This document shows, piece by piece, positions 1 through 10,350 of a stretch of DNA of 50,504 bases (its first letter is position 1; every line of letters starts with the position of its first letter). The notes under the pieces are model-generated. The model was given only the letters and a program-made list of their open reading frames with translations. It did no database searches and was not told the DNA's origin. The position numbers and the translations under genes are program-made. The stretch spans positions 1 to 50,504 of the forward strand of contig CAIVDV010000083.1 of assembly GCA_903904755.1 (NCBI GenBank), in the 5' to 3' direction. This stretch comes from an uncultured Acidobacteriaceae bacterium (GTDB lineage Bacteria > Acidobacteriota > Terriglobia > Terriglobales > Acidobacteriaceae).

Positions 1-1
1 A

Positions 2-231
2 TCTGCAGAAGATGAAGAAGAAATTGACGAGCCAATTACTGCTGCAATTCCTCAGAAAGTTATAATGGATCCTTATGACCCTAGTTTGGAATTAAGTGAT
101 TATAAATACCCCACTTTAGACTTATTGGAAACGCATGGTAGCGAAAAAATTGTACATGATCCTGCTGAGTTGGAAAATAACAAGAACCAGATTATTGCTA
201 CGTTAAAGAACTATGATATTTCTATTCAACG
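2..231 (+). CDS. ftsK: FtsK/SpoIIIE-type DNA translocase fragment (foreign, internal)
   Basis: One open frame runs from base 2 to about base 231 with neither its own start nor stop. It reads as the acidic linker and the beginning of the motor region of a Bacteroidota-type FtsK: the stretches [13 protein letters not shown] and [19 protein letters not shown] match the segment just before the translocase core. FtsK pumps chromosome ends through the closing septum. Base composition is clearly AT-rich (codons such as TTA, AAA, GAT), unlike everything after base 235. The FtsK sequence stops in the middle of the domain at IQRI and the next bases encode acetyl-CoA synthetase in another frame. Inference: foreign sequence joined by assembly error or library chimera, not a gene of this organism. 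Identification rests on remembered family sequence only. Confidence 0.72.
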
Positions 232-234
232 TAT

Positions 235-1737
<1,503 letters not shown>

Positions 1738-1765
1738 GCTTTTCCGGCAACCACTACCCAAAACA

Positions 1766-1804
1766 AAAACGCCCAGCGCCGGTTCAACGGCACTGGGCGT
1801 TTTC
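1766..1804. terminator. Bidirectional rho-independent terminator
   Basis: The arms AAAACGCCCAG and CTGGGCGTTTT, extended by GCCG/CGGC with one mismatch, close on a GTTCAA loop, giving A-tract and T-tract flanks on opposite strands. It sits between acs (+) and the DUF805 gene (-), whose stop is 21 bases away, so it can end both transcripts. Confidence 0.85.
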
Positions 1805-1824
1805 TCTCAGGGCAGGGAATAGTG

Positions 1825-2259
1825 CTACGCCATCGGCGGCGGATACGGCGGCATCGGGTATCCCGGCACCGGATACGGCTCCTTCGGATTCGGCCCCCAG
1901 GCATTCGGGCCCGGCTGGGAGGCGCTGAAGTAGAAGACCAGCAGGATGATTGGCCCGACAATCGGCACAAAGCAGATAAAGTACCACCATCCACTGCGGC
2001 CGGTGTCGTGCAGCCGCCGCACTGTTACCGCCAGAGACGGGATGATAATTGCCAACATGTACAGGAACATTGGCACCAGGAACAGCACGCCAAAGCCGGC
2101 GTGATCCGTCGACCCCAGCGCCGCCATCACGCCAATTCCCACGCCGCCCAGCACCACCCCAATCACAGCGTTCACCAGCGCAAACATCCAGTACTCCATC
2201 CGCCGCGCGCGTCCGCTGAAGTCCGCATACTGCCGCATCACCTTCAAATACCAGTCCAT
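1825..2259 (-). CDS. DUF805 family inner-membrane protein
   Basis: A 144-residue protein of the DUF805 family. The N-terminal region has the family signature [13 protein letters not shown], followed by about four hydrophobic segments ([52 protein letters not shown]) and the family motif [13 protein letters not shown] in the loop before the last one. The tail is short and rich in Pro, Gly and Tyr. The molecular function of DUF805 proteins is not established; they are small membrane proteins often found alone. Length is typical. It is transcribed alone towards the acs terminator, and a TATACT hexamer lies about 50 bases upstream of its start. Confidence 0.9.
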   Translation of the reverse strand: MDWYLKVMRQYADFSGRARRMEYWMFALVNAVIGVVLGGVGIGVMAALGSTDHAGFGVLFLVPMFLYMLAIIIPSLAVTVRRLHDTGRSGWWYFICFVPIVGPIILLVFYFSASQPGPNAWGPNPKEPYPVPGYPMPPYPPPMA

Positions 2260-2309
2260 CTGCTGCTCTCCATTCCGTTGGATTTTTCGTCACTGCTGAT
2301 TTGCCCGTC

Positions 2310-2315
2310 AGTATA
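2310..2315 (-). promoter_or_regulatory. Candidate -10 box for the DUF805 gene
   Basis: On the minus strand the hexamer reads TATACT in the context GTGCTATACTGAC, 50 bases before the DUF805 start. No good -35 hexamer is seen at 16-18 bases, so this is a weak call made on the -10 only. Confidence 0.3.
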
Positions 2316-2410
2316 GCACGGCCCATCTTCCCGCTCCCATCAAATTCGCTAAGCGTCTGGCGCCCCTTCGCTAGCCCCCCGCCCCTCCGCTGATTTACCC
2401 TGTCTTCTGT

Positions 2411-3412
2411 ATGAAAGCCACACGCCGCATCTCCCTTGCCCTCGCCGCCGGTCTCGCGGTCTTTGCCGCTGCCGCCCACGCCCAGCAGGGTACAGCCCCC
2501 GCCAAGCCGGCAGACGACCTGCCCGACGGCCCCACTCCCCAGGCCTCCGCGCTGGTGCATCCCAACGGCCCTCGCGTCGTCCTGGACACCTCCATGGGCC
2601 GCATCACCTGCCAGTTCTACGAGCGCCAGGCACCCAAGGCCGTTGCCAACTTTATCGCGCTGGCCGAGGGCACGCGCGATTGGACTGACCCGCGCACCCT
2701 GAAAAAGCAGCACAACAAGCGCTACTACGACGGCACCATCTTCCACCGCGTGATTCCGGAGTTCATGGCGCAGGGCGGCGACCCGACCGGCACCGGCATG
2801 GGCGACCCCGGCTACGCCTTTGAGGATGAGTTTGACCCGAACCTCAACTTTGACGCCCCCGGCAAGCTCGCCATGGCCAACAGCGGCCCCAACACCAACG
2901 GCAGCCAGTTCTTCATTACTGAAGCTGCGTACGAGTCGCTGAACCAGCACTACACCCTCTTTGGCCAGTGCGACGACGACAGCGTCCAGGTCGTCCGGGC
3001 CATCACGCGGGTTGACCGCGACGCCAACGACAAGCCCACCACTGCGGTTGTGCTGAACAAGGTCACCATTGTTCGCGACGGCGAGCAGTTGCCGCCCAAC
3101 CCGGCCGCGGCCAATCAGCCCCAGGTGGTCACCATCTCGCCTGAGGTTGCGCAGGGCCTGCTGCTGATGAAGGTTCCGCCCGTTTACCCGATTCCGGCCA
3201 AGGCCGCAGGCATCTCTGGCACCGTTGTTCTTGACGCCACCATCGGCACTGACGGGGCAGTGGAGCAGCTCAAGGTCGTCAGCGGCCCGGCCGAGCTCCA
3301 GCAGTCCGCGCTGGATGCCGTGCGCCAGTGGCATTACCGTCCCTACCGCCTCAACGGCCTGCTTACCAGCGTTGAAACCACCGTTAACGTGATCTACTCG
3401 CTCAGCAAGTAG
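2411..3412 (+). CDS. Exported cyclophilin fused to a TonB C-terminal-like domain
   Basis: A 333-residue protein. Residues 1-25 form a signal peptide (AAGLAVFAAAAHAQ, cleavage after AHA). Residues ~55-230 are a cyclophilin-type peptidyl-prolyl isomerase: FHRVIPEFMAQGGD carries the catalytic Arg, Phe and Gln, and MANSGPNTNGSQFFI is the family's core strand. Residues ~245-333 (PPVYPIPAKAAGISGTVVLDATI through AVRQWHYRPYRLNG) match the TonB C-terminal fold used by TonB and by many stand-alone energy-transducer-like proteins. Expected location is the periplasm. The isomerase half plainly suggests folding of exported proteins; what the TonB-like half binds is unknown, and it has no transmembrane anchor or Pro-rich spacer of a true TonB. 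A second cyclophilin gene follows after 54 bases, very similar through the catalytic region, suggesting duplication. Confidence 0.88.
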   Translation: MKATRRISLALAAGLAVFAAAAHAQQGTAPAKPADDLPDGPTPQASALVHPNGPRVVLDTSMGRITCQFYERQAPKAVANFIALAEGTRDWTDPRTLKKQHNKRYYDGTIFHRVIPEFMAQGGDPTGTGMGDPGYAFEDEFDPNLNFDAPGKLAMANSGPNTNGSQFFITEAAYESLNQHYTLFGQCDDDSVQVVRAITRVDRDANDKPTTAVVLNKVTIVRDGEQLPPNPAAANQPQVVTISPEVAQGLLLMKVPPVYPIPAKAAGISGTVVLDATIGTDGAVEQLKVVSGPAELQQSALDAVRQWHYRPYRLNGLLTSVETTVNVIYSLSK

Positions 3413-3466
3413 TCAACCGCCGGCGCAATGCGTCGACTTACCCGGAAAATACAGGAGTATTCACCC

Positions 3467-3997
3467 ATGTCTCTCGACCCCGGCACCTACGCCATTTTCA
3501 ACACCACGGAAGGCACCATCACCGTGAAGCTTTTCCCGGAAGACGCCCCCATCACCGTTGCCAACTTCATTGAGCTCGCTGAGGGCAAGCGTGAGTGGAC
3601 CCACCCCGGCACCGGCAAAAAGTCCTCAGAGAAGCTGTACGACGGCACCATCTTCCACCGCGTCATTCCCAACTTCATGATCCAGGGCGGCGACCCCACC
3701 GGCACCGGCATGGGTGGCCCCGGCTACCGCTTCCAGGACGAGACCAAGGGCTCTCCGCACAAGTTCGACAAGCCCGGCAAGCTGGCCATGGCCAACAGCG
3801 GCCCCAACACCAACGGCTGCCAGATCTTCATCACCACCGCCGCGACGCCGTGGCTGACCGGCAACCACACCATCTTTGGTGAAGTCGTGGAAGGCCAGGA
3901 GATTGCCACCAAAATCACTGCAGTGGCCCGCAACCACCAGGACAAGCCGCTGAAGCCGGTTGTCCTGGAGTCGGTTGTCATCGAAACTGTCGCCTAG
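3467..3997 (+). CDS. Peptidyl-prolyl cis-trans isomerase (cyclophilin)
   Basis: A 176-residue single-domain cyclophilin without signal peptide, so probably cytoplasmic. It catalyses cis-trans isomerisation of X-Pro bonds. Catalytic motif FHRVIPNFMIQGGD and the core MANSGPNTNGCQIF are intact. It shares with its upstream neighbour the extra loop after LAEGKREWTHPGTGKK before YDGTIFHR. The ATG at 3467 is preferred over an upstream in-frame start at 3428 because AGGAG lies 11 bases before it and the extra N-terminal residues do not match the family. It forms a pair with the exported cyclophilin and ends in a strong terminator. Confidence 0.93.
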   Translation: MSLDPGTYAIFNTTEGTITVKLFPEDAPITVANFIELAEGKREWTHPGTGKKSSEKLYDGTIFHRVIPNFMIQGGDPTGTGMGGPGYRFQDETKGSPHKFDKPGKLAMANSGPNTNGCQIFITTAATPWLTGNHTIFGEVVEGQEIATKITAVARNHQDKPLKPVVLESVVIETVA

Positions 3998-4013
3998 CCT
4001 TCACCCCAAACGC

Positions 4014-4049
4014 AACCAGGGCCGCCCGCAAGGGCGGCCCTGGTTTTTG
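4014..4049. terminator. Rho-independent terminator between ppi and mdh
   Basis: AACCAGGGCCGCCC and GGGCGGCCCTGGTTTTT form a 14-bp GC-rich stem on a GCAA tetraloop, followed by T5. The AACC arm gives a short A-rich flank for the opposite strand, where mdh ends 15 bases away, so it may serve both convergent genes. Confidence 0.9.
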
Positions 4050-4063
4050 CAGGGAATCCGAAA

Positions 4064-5014
<951 letters not shown>

Positions 5015-5106
5015 TCAAATCTCTCAAATCCGGGGTGCCCCAGGTCCCGATTCCGGAACCTGGGAAACCCAAAAACCATCAGAAGCAGAAACCTCAGGCC
5101 AAATCA

Positions 5107-5162
5107 CTGACCACTGACCACTGACCACTGACCACTGACCACTGACCACTGACCACTGACCA
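5107..5162. repeat. Heptamer tandem array (CTGACCA)8
   Basis: Eight perfect head-to-tail copies of CTGACCA run for 56 bp, preceded by related degenerate units and ending five bases before the icd stop codon. Seven is not a multiple of three, so copy number changes would shift frame if it were coding; it lies just outside icd, in the spacer before mdh. Confidence 0.95.
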
Positions 5163-5167
5163 CTCTC

Positions 5168-6568
5168 TTACATATTCGCGATAATCTTTGTCGCAAATTC
5201 GCTGGTGCCGACCTTTGTCGCGCCCTCAAGCTGGCGTGCGAAGTCATACGTCACCGTCTTCTGCACAACCGTCTTTTCCAGCGCAATTTCAATCAGCTTG
5301 GCTGCTTCCTTCCAGCCGATGAACTCCAGCAGCATCACGCCCGACAGAATCACCGAACCCGGATTGATCATGTCCTTGTCGGCATACTTCGGAGCCGTGC
5401 CGTGCGTCGCTTCAAAGACCGCGTAGCCGTCGCCAATATTCGCGCCCGGGGCAATGCCCAGTCCGCCTACCTGCGCCGCCGCTGCATCCGAGATGTAGTC
5501 GCCGTTCAGGTTCGTCGTCGCCAGCACGCTGTAGTCTTCCGGACGAATGATGATCTGCTGGAAGATCGAGTCCGCAATGCGGTCGTTCACCATGATCTTC
5601 TTCTTCCACTGCCCGTTGCCGTGGCTGGTGCCAATTGCCGCCAGCACAGCTTTGATCTCGGCATAGATTCCCTCGCGGAAGGCATCCGTGCCAAACTCCA
5701 GGCCGGGCTCAATCAGCGCTGCATTCTCTTCCACCGAGATGCCAGGATTCGCGTCCACATTGCCCAGAATCCAGCTCTCGCGCTCGGTCACAATTGCGTT
5801 GCGATACTCGTCCACCGCAACCTCATAAGCCCACTCGCGGAAGGCGCCTTCGGTGAACTTCTGGATATTGCCCTTGTGCACAATCGTGACCGTCTTGCGG
5901 CCGCTCTCAATGGCAAACTTGATTGCCTCGCGAACCAGGCGCTTGGTACCGAAGATCGAAATCGGCTTGATGCCGACGCCCGAGTCCAGGCGAACCTTCT
6001 TCTTGCCGCCCTTCAACAGATCGTTGTTCAGGAAGTCAATCAGCCGCGCTGCATCCGCCGTGCCCTCTTTGAACTCAATGCCCGAGTAGACATCTTCGGT
6101 GTTCTCGCGGAAGAGCACGATGTCCAGCTTCTCAGGGTGCTTCACGGGGGAGGGGACGCCGGAGTAGTACTTCACCGGGCGCACGCAGCTGTACAGGTCC
6201 ATCAGTTGGCGCAGGGCCACGTTCAGCGAGCGAATGCCGCCGCCTACCGGGGTCGTCAGCGGTCCCTTGATGGAGACGCGCAGGTCCATCGCAGCCTTCA
6301 CAGAGTCATCCGGCAGCCAGGTCTGGAACTGGCGAAACGCCTTTTCGCCGGCAAAAATCTCAAACCACTTGATCCCGCGCTTGCCGCCGTAGGCCTTTTC
6401 CACCGCCGCGTCAAACACCCGCTGGCTGGCCTTCCAAATGTCGCGGCCCGTGCCATCGCCTTCGATGAAGGGGATAATCGGGTTGTCGGGTACCAGGTAC
6501 TTGCCGTCAATGTAATCAATAGCCTTGCCGTCAGTGGGCAGTGCCAGTCCGTTGTAAGTAGTTGTCAT
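5168..6568 (-). CDS. icd: NADP-dependent isocitrate dehydrogenase
   Basis: A 466-residue isocitrate dehydrogenase that makes 2-oxoglutarate, CO2 and NADPH in the TCA cycle. [11 protein letters not shown] contains the serine that is the regulatory phosphosite in E. coli; the substrate-binding Arg and Tyr residues are in [10 protein letters not shown], and [17 protein letters not shown] carries metal-binding aspartates. HGTAPKYAD has the Lys-Tyr pair that marks NADP rather than NAD use. Compared with the 416-residue E. coli enzyme it has about 47 extra residues before [12 protein letters not shown] (a segment containing [13 protein letters not shown] and HGNGQWKKK); cyanobacterial enzymes have a similar insert. 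The ATG at 6568 has GAAAGGAAG upstream; the same frame stays open far upstream only because of the GC-rich antisense of aguB. Confidence 0.96.
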   Translation of the reverse strand: MTTTYNGLALPTDGKAIDYIDGKYLVPDNPIIPFIEGDGTGRDIWKASQRVFDAAVEKAYGGKRGIKWFEIFAGEKAFRQFQTWLPDDSVKAAMDLRVSIKGPLTTPVGGGIRSLNVALRQLMDLYSCVRPVKYYSGVPSPVKHPEKLDIVLFRENTEDVYSGIEFKEGTADAARLIDFLNNDLLKGGKKKVRLDSGVGIKPISIFGTKRLVREAIKFAIESGRKTVTIVHKGNIQKFTEGAFREWAYEVAVDEYRNAIVTERESWILGNVDANPGISVEENAALIEPGLEFGTDAFREGIYAEIKAVLAAIGTSHGNGQWKKKIMVNDRIADSIFQQIIIRPEDYSVLATTNLNGDYISDAAAAQVGGLGIAPGANIGDGYAVFEATHGTAPKYADKDMINPGSVILSGVMLLEFIGWKEAAKLIEIALEKTVVQKTVTYDFARQLEGATKVGTSEFATKIIANM

Positions 6569-6865
6569 GGCTTGGGAGTTCTTCCTTTCAGGGATGAATA
6601 CGGGTTCTCGCTTCAGCGCGCTTCGACCCTTCCGGGGCTCAACTTTCATCAGGCCGAAATTAGAGGCTACCACCCGCTGTTTACAGGTGGCAATGCGCAT
6701 TCCACCATCCCCCGCAATAGCCCTCTCCCGGCCCATTTTGAACGCCGCATGAATCCGCGAATCCCACCCGAACTCGCCCCATCCCGACACCCTGCCATGC
6801 GATAAACTCAGAGACTGGAGCCGCTTTCCCTGGCTCCGCTTACGCCACTCCGGAGACCGCCTGCC

Positions 6866-7810
6866 ATGCCATCGCTCGCCAAGCCAAACGCCCGCAAGTA
6901 CAACGTGGGACTCATCCAGATGAGCATGGGCCCGGATCCGGAGCTGAACCTTGAGGCCGCCATCGCCCACATCCGCGAGGCTGCCCGCCGCGGCGCCAAT
7001 GTCATCTGCCTGCCAGAGCTCTTCCGCGCCCAGTACTTCTGCCAGCGCGAAGACACTGAGCTCTTCAACCTGGCCGAGGCCATCCCCGGCCCTTCCACCA
7101 AAGCCATCGGCCAAATCGCGGCAGAAACCCGCACCGTCATTGTCGCCTCGCTCTTTGAGCGCCGCGCCGCCGGCCTCTACCACAACACCGCCGTCACCCA
7201 TCACACCGACGGCTCCATCGCCAGCGTCTACCGCAAGATGCACATCCCGGACGACCCGCTTTACTACGAGAAGTACTACTTCACCCCCGGCGACCTCGGC
7301 TTCAAGGCCGTCGATACAGCCTTTGGCCGCATCGGCACGCTCGTCTGCTGGGACCAGTGGTACCCCGAAGGCGCCCGCCTCACCGCCCTGAAGGGCGCGG
7401 AGACCCTGTTTTACCCCACCGCCATCGGCTGGCATCCCGCAGAGAAGGCCGAGTTCGGCGCAGCCCAGTACGATGCCTGGCAGACCATCCAGCGCTCCCA
7501 CGCCATCGCCAACGGAGTCTTTGTCGCCGGCGTCAACCGCGTCGGACACGAGCAGGGCGACGTCCTGGGCAACCGCGCCGAAGGGCAGGGAATCGAGTTC
7601 TGGGGTGGCAGCTTCCTCGCCGACCCCTTCGGCCGCATCCTCGCCAAAGCCTCCCACACCGAGGAAGAGATTCTGGTGGCGGAAATCGACCCAGCGCTCA
7701 TCGAGGAAACCCGCCGCAACTGGCCCTTCCTCCGCGACCGCCGCATCGACGCCTTCGGCCCGCTGACCCAACGCTTCCTCGATACTCCCTTTGACCCGGA
7801 AGACCGGTAA
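6866..7810 (+). CDS. aguB: N-carbamoylputrescine amidase
   Basis: A 314-residue nitrilase-superfamily hydrolase that splits N-carbamoylputrescine into putrescine, CO2 and ammonia. The Glu-Lys-Cys catalytic triad is visible: Glu in ICLPELF, Lys in YRKMHIPDD, Cys in [29 protein letters not shown] is typical of the AguB branch. The start ATG at 6866 has GGAG thirteen bases upstream. It is followed after 49 bases by agmatine deiminase, which makes its substrate, so the pair completes the agmatine-to-putrescine route. It is divergent from icd across a 297-bp spacer in which I see no gene. Arginine decarboxylase is not in the window. Confidence 0.95.
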   Translation: MPSLAKPNARKYNVGLIQMSMGPDPELNLEAAIAHIREAARRGANVICLPELFRAQYFCQREDTELFNLAEAIPGPSTKAIGQIAAETRTVIVASLFERRAAGLYHNTAVTHHTDGSIASVYRKMHIPDDPLYYEKYYFTPGDLGFKAVDTAFGRIGTLVCWDQWYPEGARLTALKGAETLFYPTAIGWHPAEKAEFGAAQYDAWQTIQRSHAIANGVFVAGVNRVGHEQGDVLGNRAEGQGIEFWGGSFLADPFGRILAKASHTEEEILVAEIDPALIEETRRNWPFLRDRRIDAFGPLTQRFLDTPFDPEDR

Positions 7811-7816
7811 CCGCAA

Positions 7817-7847
7817 CTAGCTCCGCTAACCCCGCTAACTCCGCCAG
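7817..7847. repeat. Nonamer repeat with stop codons, aguB-aguA spacer
   Basis: Units of the form TAG CTC CGC / TAA CCC CGC / TAA CTC CGC are arranged at 9-bp period in the spacer after the aguB stop. The same nonamer recurs at 9931-9970 and, inverted, at 49563-49590. Confidence 0.7.
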
Positions 7848-7859
7848 CACCTCTATCCC

Positions 7860-8942
7860 ATGACCCACGCGACTTCCCAATCCGCCCTAGTCCACATGCC
7901 CGCCGAGTGGGCCCCCCACGACGCCACCTGGATCGCCTGGCCCCACAACGCCAACGACTGGCCGGGCAAATTCGCCGCCATTCCGCTCATCTACTCGGAA
8001 ATCGTCCGCATCCTCGCCGGCCACGAGCGCGTGGAAATCCTCGTTGAGTCCGCGGCCCACCAGCGCCGCGTCCAGCGTATCCTGGCCGACAACGGCGTGA
8101 ACATGGCCAACGTCCGCCTCCACGCCTGGCCCACCAACCGTGTCTGGCTCCGCGACTCCGGCCCTATCTTCGTCCTCGACTCCAACGGCCGGCCCGCCAT
8201 TACAGACTGGCACTTCAACGCCTGGGCCAAGTATCCGGACTGGCGCCTCGACGACCAGAACCCCTCCCGCGTCGCCAACCTCCTCAACCTGACCAGCACC
8301 CAGCCCACTGTCGCGCTGCCCAACGGTCGTCGCCATCGCCTCGTTCTCGAAGGCGGCTCCATCGACGTGAACGGGCAGGGAACACTGATTACCACGGAAG
8401 AATGCCTGCTCTCCAAGGTTCAGCAGCGCAACCCCGGCATCCCCCGCGAGCAGCTTGAAGCCGCCTTCCACCAGCACCTCGGCATCGAGCAGGTCCTCTG
8501 GCTCGACCGCGGCTGCGCCGGCGACGACACCCACGGCCACGTTGACGACATCACCCGCTTCGTTGCACCCGATACCATCCTCACCGTCGTCGAGCCCGAC
8601 ACGGCGGACGACAATCACGCCCCGCTGGCCGAGAACCTCCGCCGCCTGCGCGCCTCCCGCACCCCGCAGGGCAAGCAGTGGAACATCGTCGAGATGCCCA
8701 TGCCCCGCCCCGTCGTCTTCCGCGGCCAGCGCCTGCCCGCCAGCTACGCCAACTTCTACATCGCCAACGGCGTCGTCCTCATGCCCACCTTCCACGACGC
8801 CAAAGACCGCGTCGCCCTCGGCATCCTCGCGCAGCTCTTTCCCACCCGCGAAGTCATCGGCATCCACTGCGTCGACTTCATCTGGGGCCTGGGCGCGCTC
8901 CACTGCATGACCCAGCAGCAGCCCGCCGCGCTGGTGCCGTAG
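7860..8942 (+). CDS. aguA: Agmatine deiminase
   Basis: A 360-residue member of the Porphyromonas-type peptidyl-arginine deiminase family; it converts agmatine to N-carbamoylputrescine and ammonia. N-terminal MPAEWAPHDATWIAWPHN and TNRVWLRDSGPIF are family hallmarks, HGHVDDITRF carries the catalytic His and substrate-binding Asp, and the nucleophile Cys is in GLGALHCMTQQQPA at the C-terminus. Together with aguB upstream it yields putrescine. The ATG at 7860 has no clear Shine-Dalgarno; the alternative Met at 7896 (MPAEW) lies just before the conserved region. tadA follows after only 14 bases. Confidence 0.95.
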   Translation: MTHATSQSALVHMPAEWAPHDATWIAWPHNANDWPGKFAAIPLIYSEIVRILAGHERVEILVESAAHQRRVQRILADNGVNMANVRLHAWPTNRVWLRDSGPIFVLDSNGRPAITDWHFNAWAKYPDWRLDDQNPSRVANLLNLTSTQPTVALPNGRRHRLVLEGGSIDVNGQGTLITTEECLLSKVQQRNPGIPREQLEAAFHQHLGIEQVLWLDRGCAGDDTHGHVDDITRFVAPDTILTVVEPDTADDNHAPLAENLRRLRASRTPQGKQWNIVEMPMPRPVVFRGQRLPASYANFYIANGVVLMPTFHDAKDRVALGILAQLFPTREVIGIHCVDFIWGLGALHCMTQQQPAALVP

Positions 8943-8956
8943 ACTCGTATCAGGCA

Positions 8957-9403
8957 ATGACCGATCTCGAATACATACAACTTGCGCTCAATGAAGCCAT
9001 CGCGGCCGGACAGGCCGGCGAGGTGCCCGTCGGCGCGGTCATCGTCTACGAAGACCGGGTCGTGGCCAGCGCCCAGAATCGGGTCCTGCGCGACCAGGAC
9101 CCCACCGGCCACGCGGAAGTCGTCGCCCTGCGCGCCGCCGGCCAAGCCCTCGGCAATTACCGCCTCAACGGCTGCACCCTCTACGTCACCCTCGAACCCT
9201 GCAGCATGTGTGCCGGGGCGCTGGTCCACGCCCGCGTCGACCGCGTCGTCTACGCCACCGCCGACCCCAAGGCAGGCGCAGCAGGCTCCGTCCTCAACGT
9301 CATCAACCACCCCCGGCTGAACCACCAGATGGACCTCGACTCCGGCCTCCTCGCCAAGGAGTCCTCAGAACTCCTGAAAGCCTTTTTCCGCGAACGGCGC
9401 TAG
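8957..9403 (+). CDS. tadA: tRNA-specific adenosine deaminase
   Basis: A 148-residue zinc deaminase that converts the wobble adenosine of tRNA-Arg(ACG) to inosine. The zinc and catalytic motifs HAEVVAL and PCSMCAGALVHAR are intact, with GEVPVGAVIV at residues ~20-29 and the TadA-specific NxxxR (AQNRVLRDQDPTGHAE). The length is normal. It begins 14 bases after aguA and probably shares its transcript. Its TAG stop overlaps the stop of the convergent cupin gene by 4 bp inside a CTAG palindrome. A second deaminase of the same superfamily, guaD-like, lies at 17.8 kb and is distinguished by its HGE motif and longer C-terminus. Confidence 0.94.
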   Translation: MTDLEYIQLALNEAIAAGQAGEVPVGAVIVYEDRVVASAQNRVLRDQDPTGHAEVVALRAAGQALGNYRLNGCTLYVTLEPCSMCAGALVHARVDRVVYATADPKAGAAGSVLNVINHPRLNHQMDLDSGLLAKESSELLKAFFRERR

Positions 9404-9897
9404 CTGCGCGTCAGCCGCCGAATCCTCTCCCGCTCCCCAGGCCACTCCGCCGCCAGTTCCACATACCCCGCATTCCGGTAGTCCGCAAAGTCAAACCCCG
9501 GGCACACGCTGCAGCCCAGCAGCGCCACCTCGCCCCCATCCACGAGCCGCGTTCCCTGCCAAACCCCGGCCGGAACCAGGTGCTGCACCTCGTGTCCCGC
9601 CGCCAGGTCCGGCCCCAGAACCACCACCCGCGTTGTCCCATCCGGCCACAGTTGCACCATCTCCACCGGGTCGCCCAGGTAAAAGTGAAACAGCTCGTCA
9701 GAATCCAGCACATGCATCTCGCTGAAGGTCCCCGGCTCCAGCAGGTAGTAAATCGCCGTCCCCTGCGCCCGCTCGCCCCGGTCCAGTTGCACCGTTGCCG
9801 CGCTGGTATAGGTACGGCGGAAGTACCCACCCTCCACCGGATGCGCCTTGAGCCCCAACCGCGCAATCAACTCTTTCGCCGTCACTTTCTCTGCCAT
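9400..9897 (-). CDS. Cupin family protein (DUF985-like)
   Basis: A 165-residue single cupin domain of the DUF985/cupin_5 type. Features are HPVEGGYFRRTY near residue 18, TAIYYLLEPGTFSEMHVL and DELFHFYLGDP across the beta-barrel, the segment HEVQHLVPAGVWQGTRL, and the C-terminal LLGCSVCPGFDFADY. Family members are small soluble barrels, some reported as sugar or nucleotide-sugar binding; the substrate is unknown. It converges on tadA with overlapping stops. A nonamer repeat array lies between its start and the glutaredoxin gene. Confidence 0.88.
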   Translation of the reverse strand: MAEKVTAKELIARLGLKAHPVEGGYFRRTYTSAATVQLDRGERAQGTAIYYLLEPGTFSEMHVLDSDELFHFYLGDPVEMVQLWPDGTTRVVVLGPDLAAGHEVQHLVPAGVWQGTRLVDGGEVALLGCSVCPGFDFADYRNAGYVELAAEWPGERERIRRLTRS

Positions 9898-9930
9898 CCC
9901 AACATCCTAAACCGCACCGAGCACCAAGCC

Positions 9931-9970
9931 CCGCTAGCTCCGCTAACTCCGCTGACTCCGCTAGCTCCGC
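9931..9970. repeat. Nonamer tandem array with in-phase stop codons
   Basis: Four to five units of TAG/TAA/TGA + CTCCGC repeat at 9-bp period (CTAGCTCCG, CTAACTCCG, CTGACTCCG, CTAGCTCCG), so one plus-strand frame meets a stop every nine bases; the complement also has TAG in most units. It lies in the divergent spacer between the cupin gene and the glutaredoxin gene. Confidence 0.85.
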
Positions 9971-9999
9971 TTCCGTGTCAGCCCTGCTAAAATCCCCAC

Positions 10000-10260
10000 A
10001 TGAAGGTCATCATGTATTCCGCCCAGTGGTGCCGCGACTGCCGCGCCGCCAAGCGTTATTTAGACGAGCACGGCATCGCCTTCACGGAAATCGATATCGA
10101 GACGGACCGCGCCGCCGCCGACCTCGTCCTCGCTCATGTCGGCAAGCGCGCCATCCCCCAGCTCGTCATCGACGGCCAGTGGTTCCAGCCCTACCGCCCC
10201 GGCCTGGGCCTGCTTTACGACGAGCTCGACGCCCGCTTCGGGATTACCACCCGGCTTTAG
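10000..10260 (+). CDS. Glutaredoxin-like protein
   Basis: An 86-residue thioredoxin-fold protein with the dithiol active site CRDC at residues 11-14 (SAQWCRDCRAAKRYL), the cis-proline segment AIPQLVIDG, and a C-terminal PGLGLLYDELD helix. It resembles glutaredoxin/mycoredoxin-type proteins, which reduce disulfides or mixed disulfides in the cytoplasm. No clear Shine-Dalgarno precedes the ATG. The UbiA-type gene begins 90 bases downstream on the same strand. The redox partner is not visible. Confidence 0.88.
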   Translation: MKVIMYSAQWCRDCRAAKRYLDEHGIAFTEIDIETDRAAADLVLAHVGKRAIPQLVIDGQWFQPYRPGLGLLYDELDARFGITTRL

Positions 10261-10350
10261 TGCTTTTGCCCACCACGCCCTCGCGAAGTGCTCCTGTGCC
10301 CCCCGCACGATAAACTGGAAGCGGACACACCGTTATCTGAGGGCATCCGC

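Noticed and set aside
1784-3334. 516-codon minus-strand frame over the cyclophilin
   Set aside because: Antisense shadow of the cyclophilin-TonB gene and an off-frame of DUF805.
5101-5166. Possible CRISPR array
   Set aside because: The heptamer repeats are contiguous without spacers, and no cas gene is present.
6569-7816. Long upstream extension of the icd frame on the minus strand
   Set aside because: It is the antisense of aguB, with composition of a GC-rich shadow frame; icd has a good ATG and Shine-Dalgarno at 6568.
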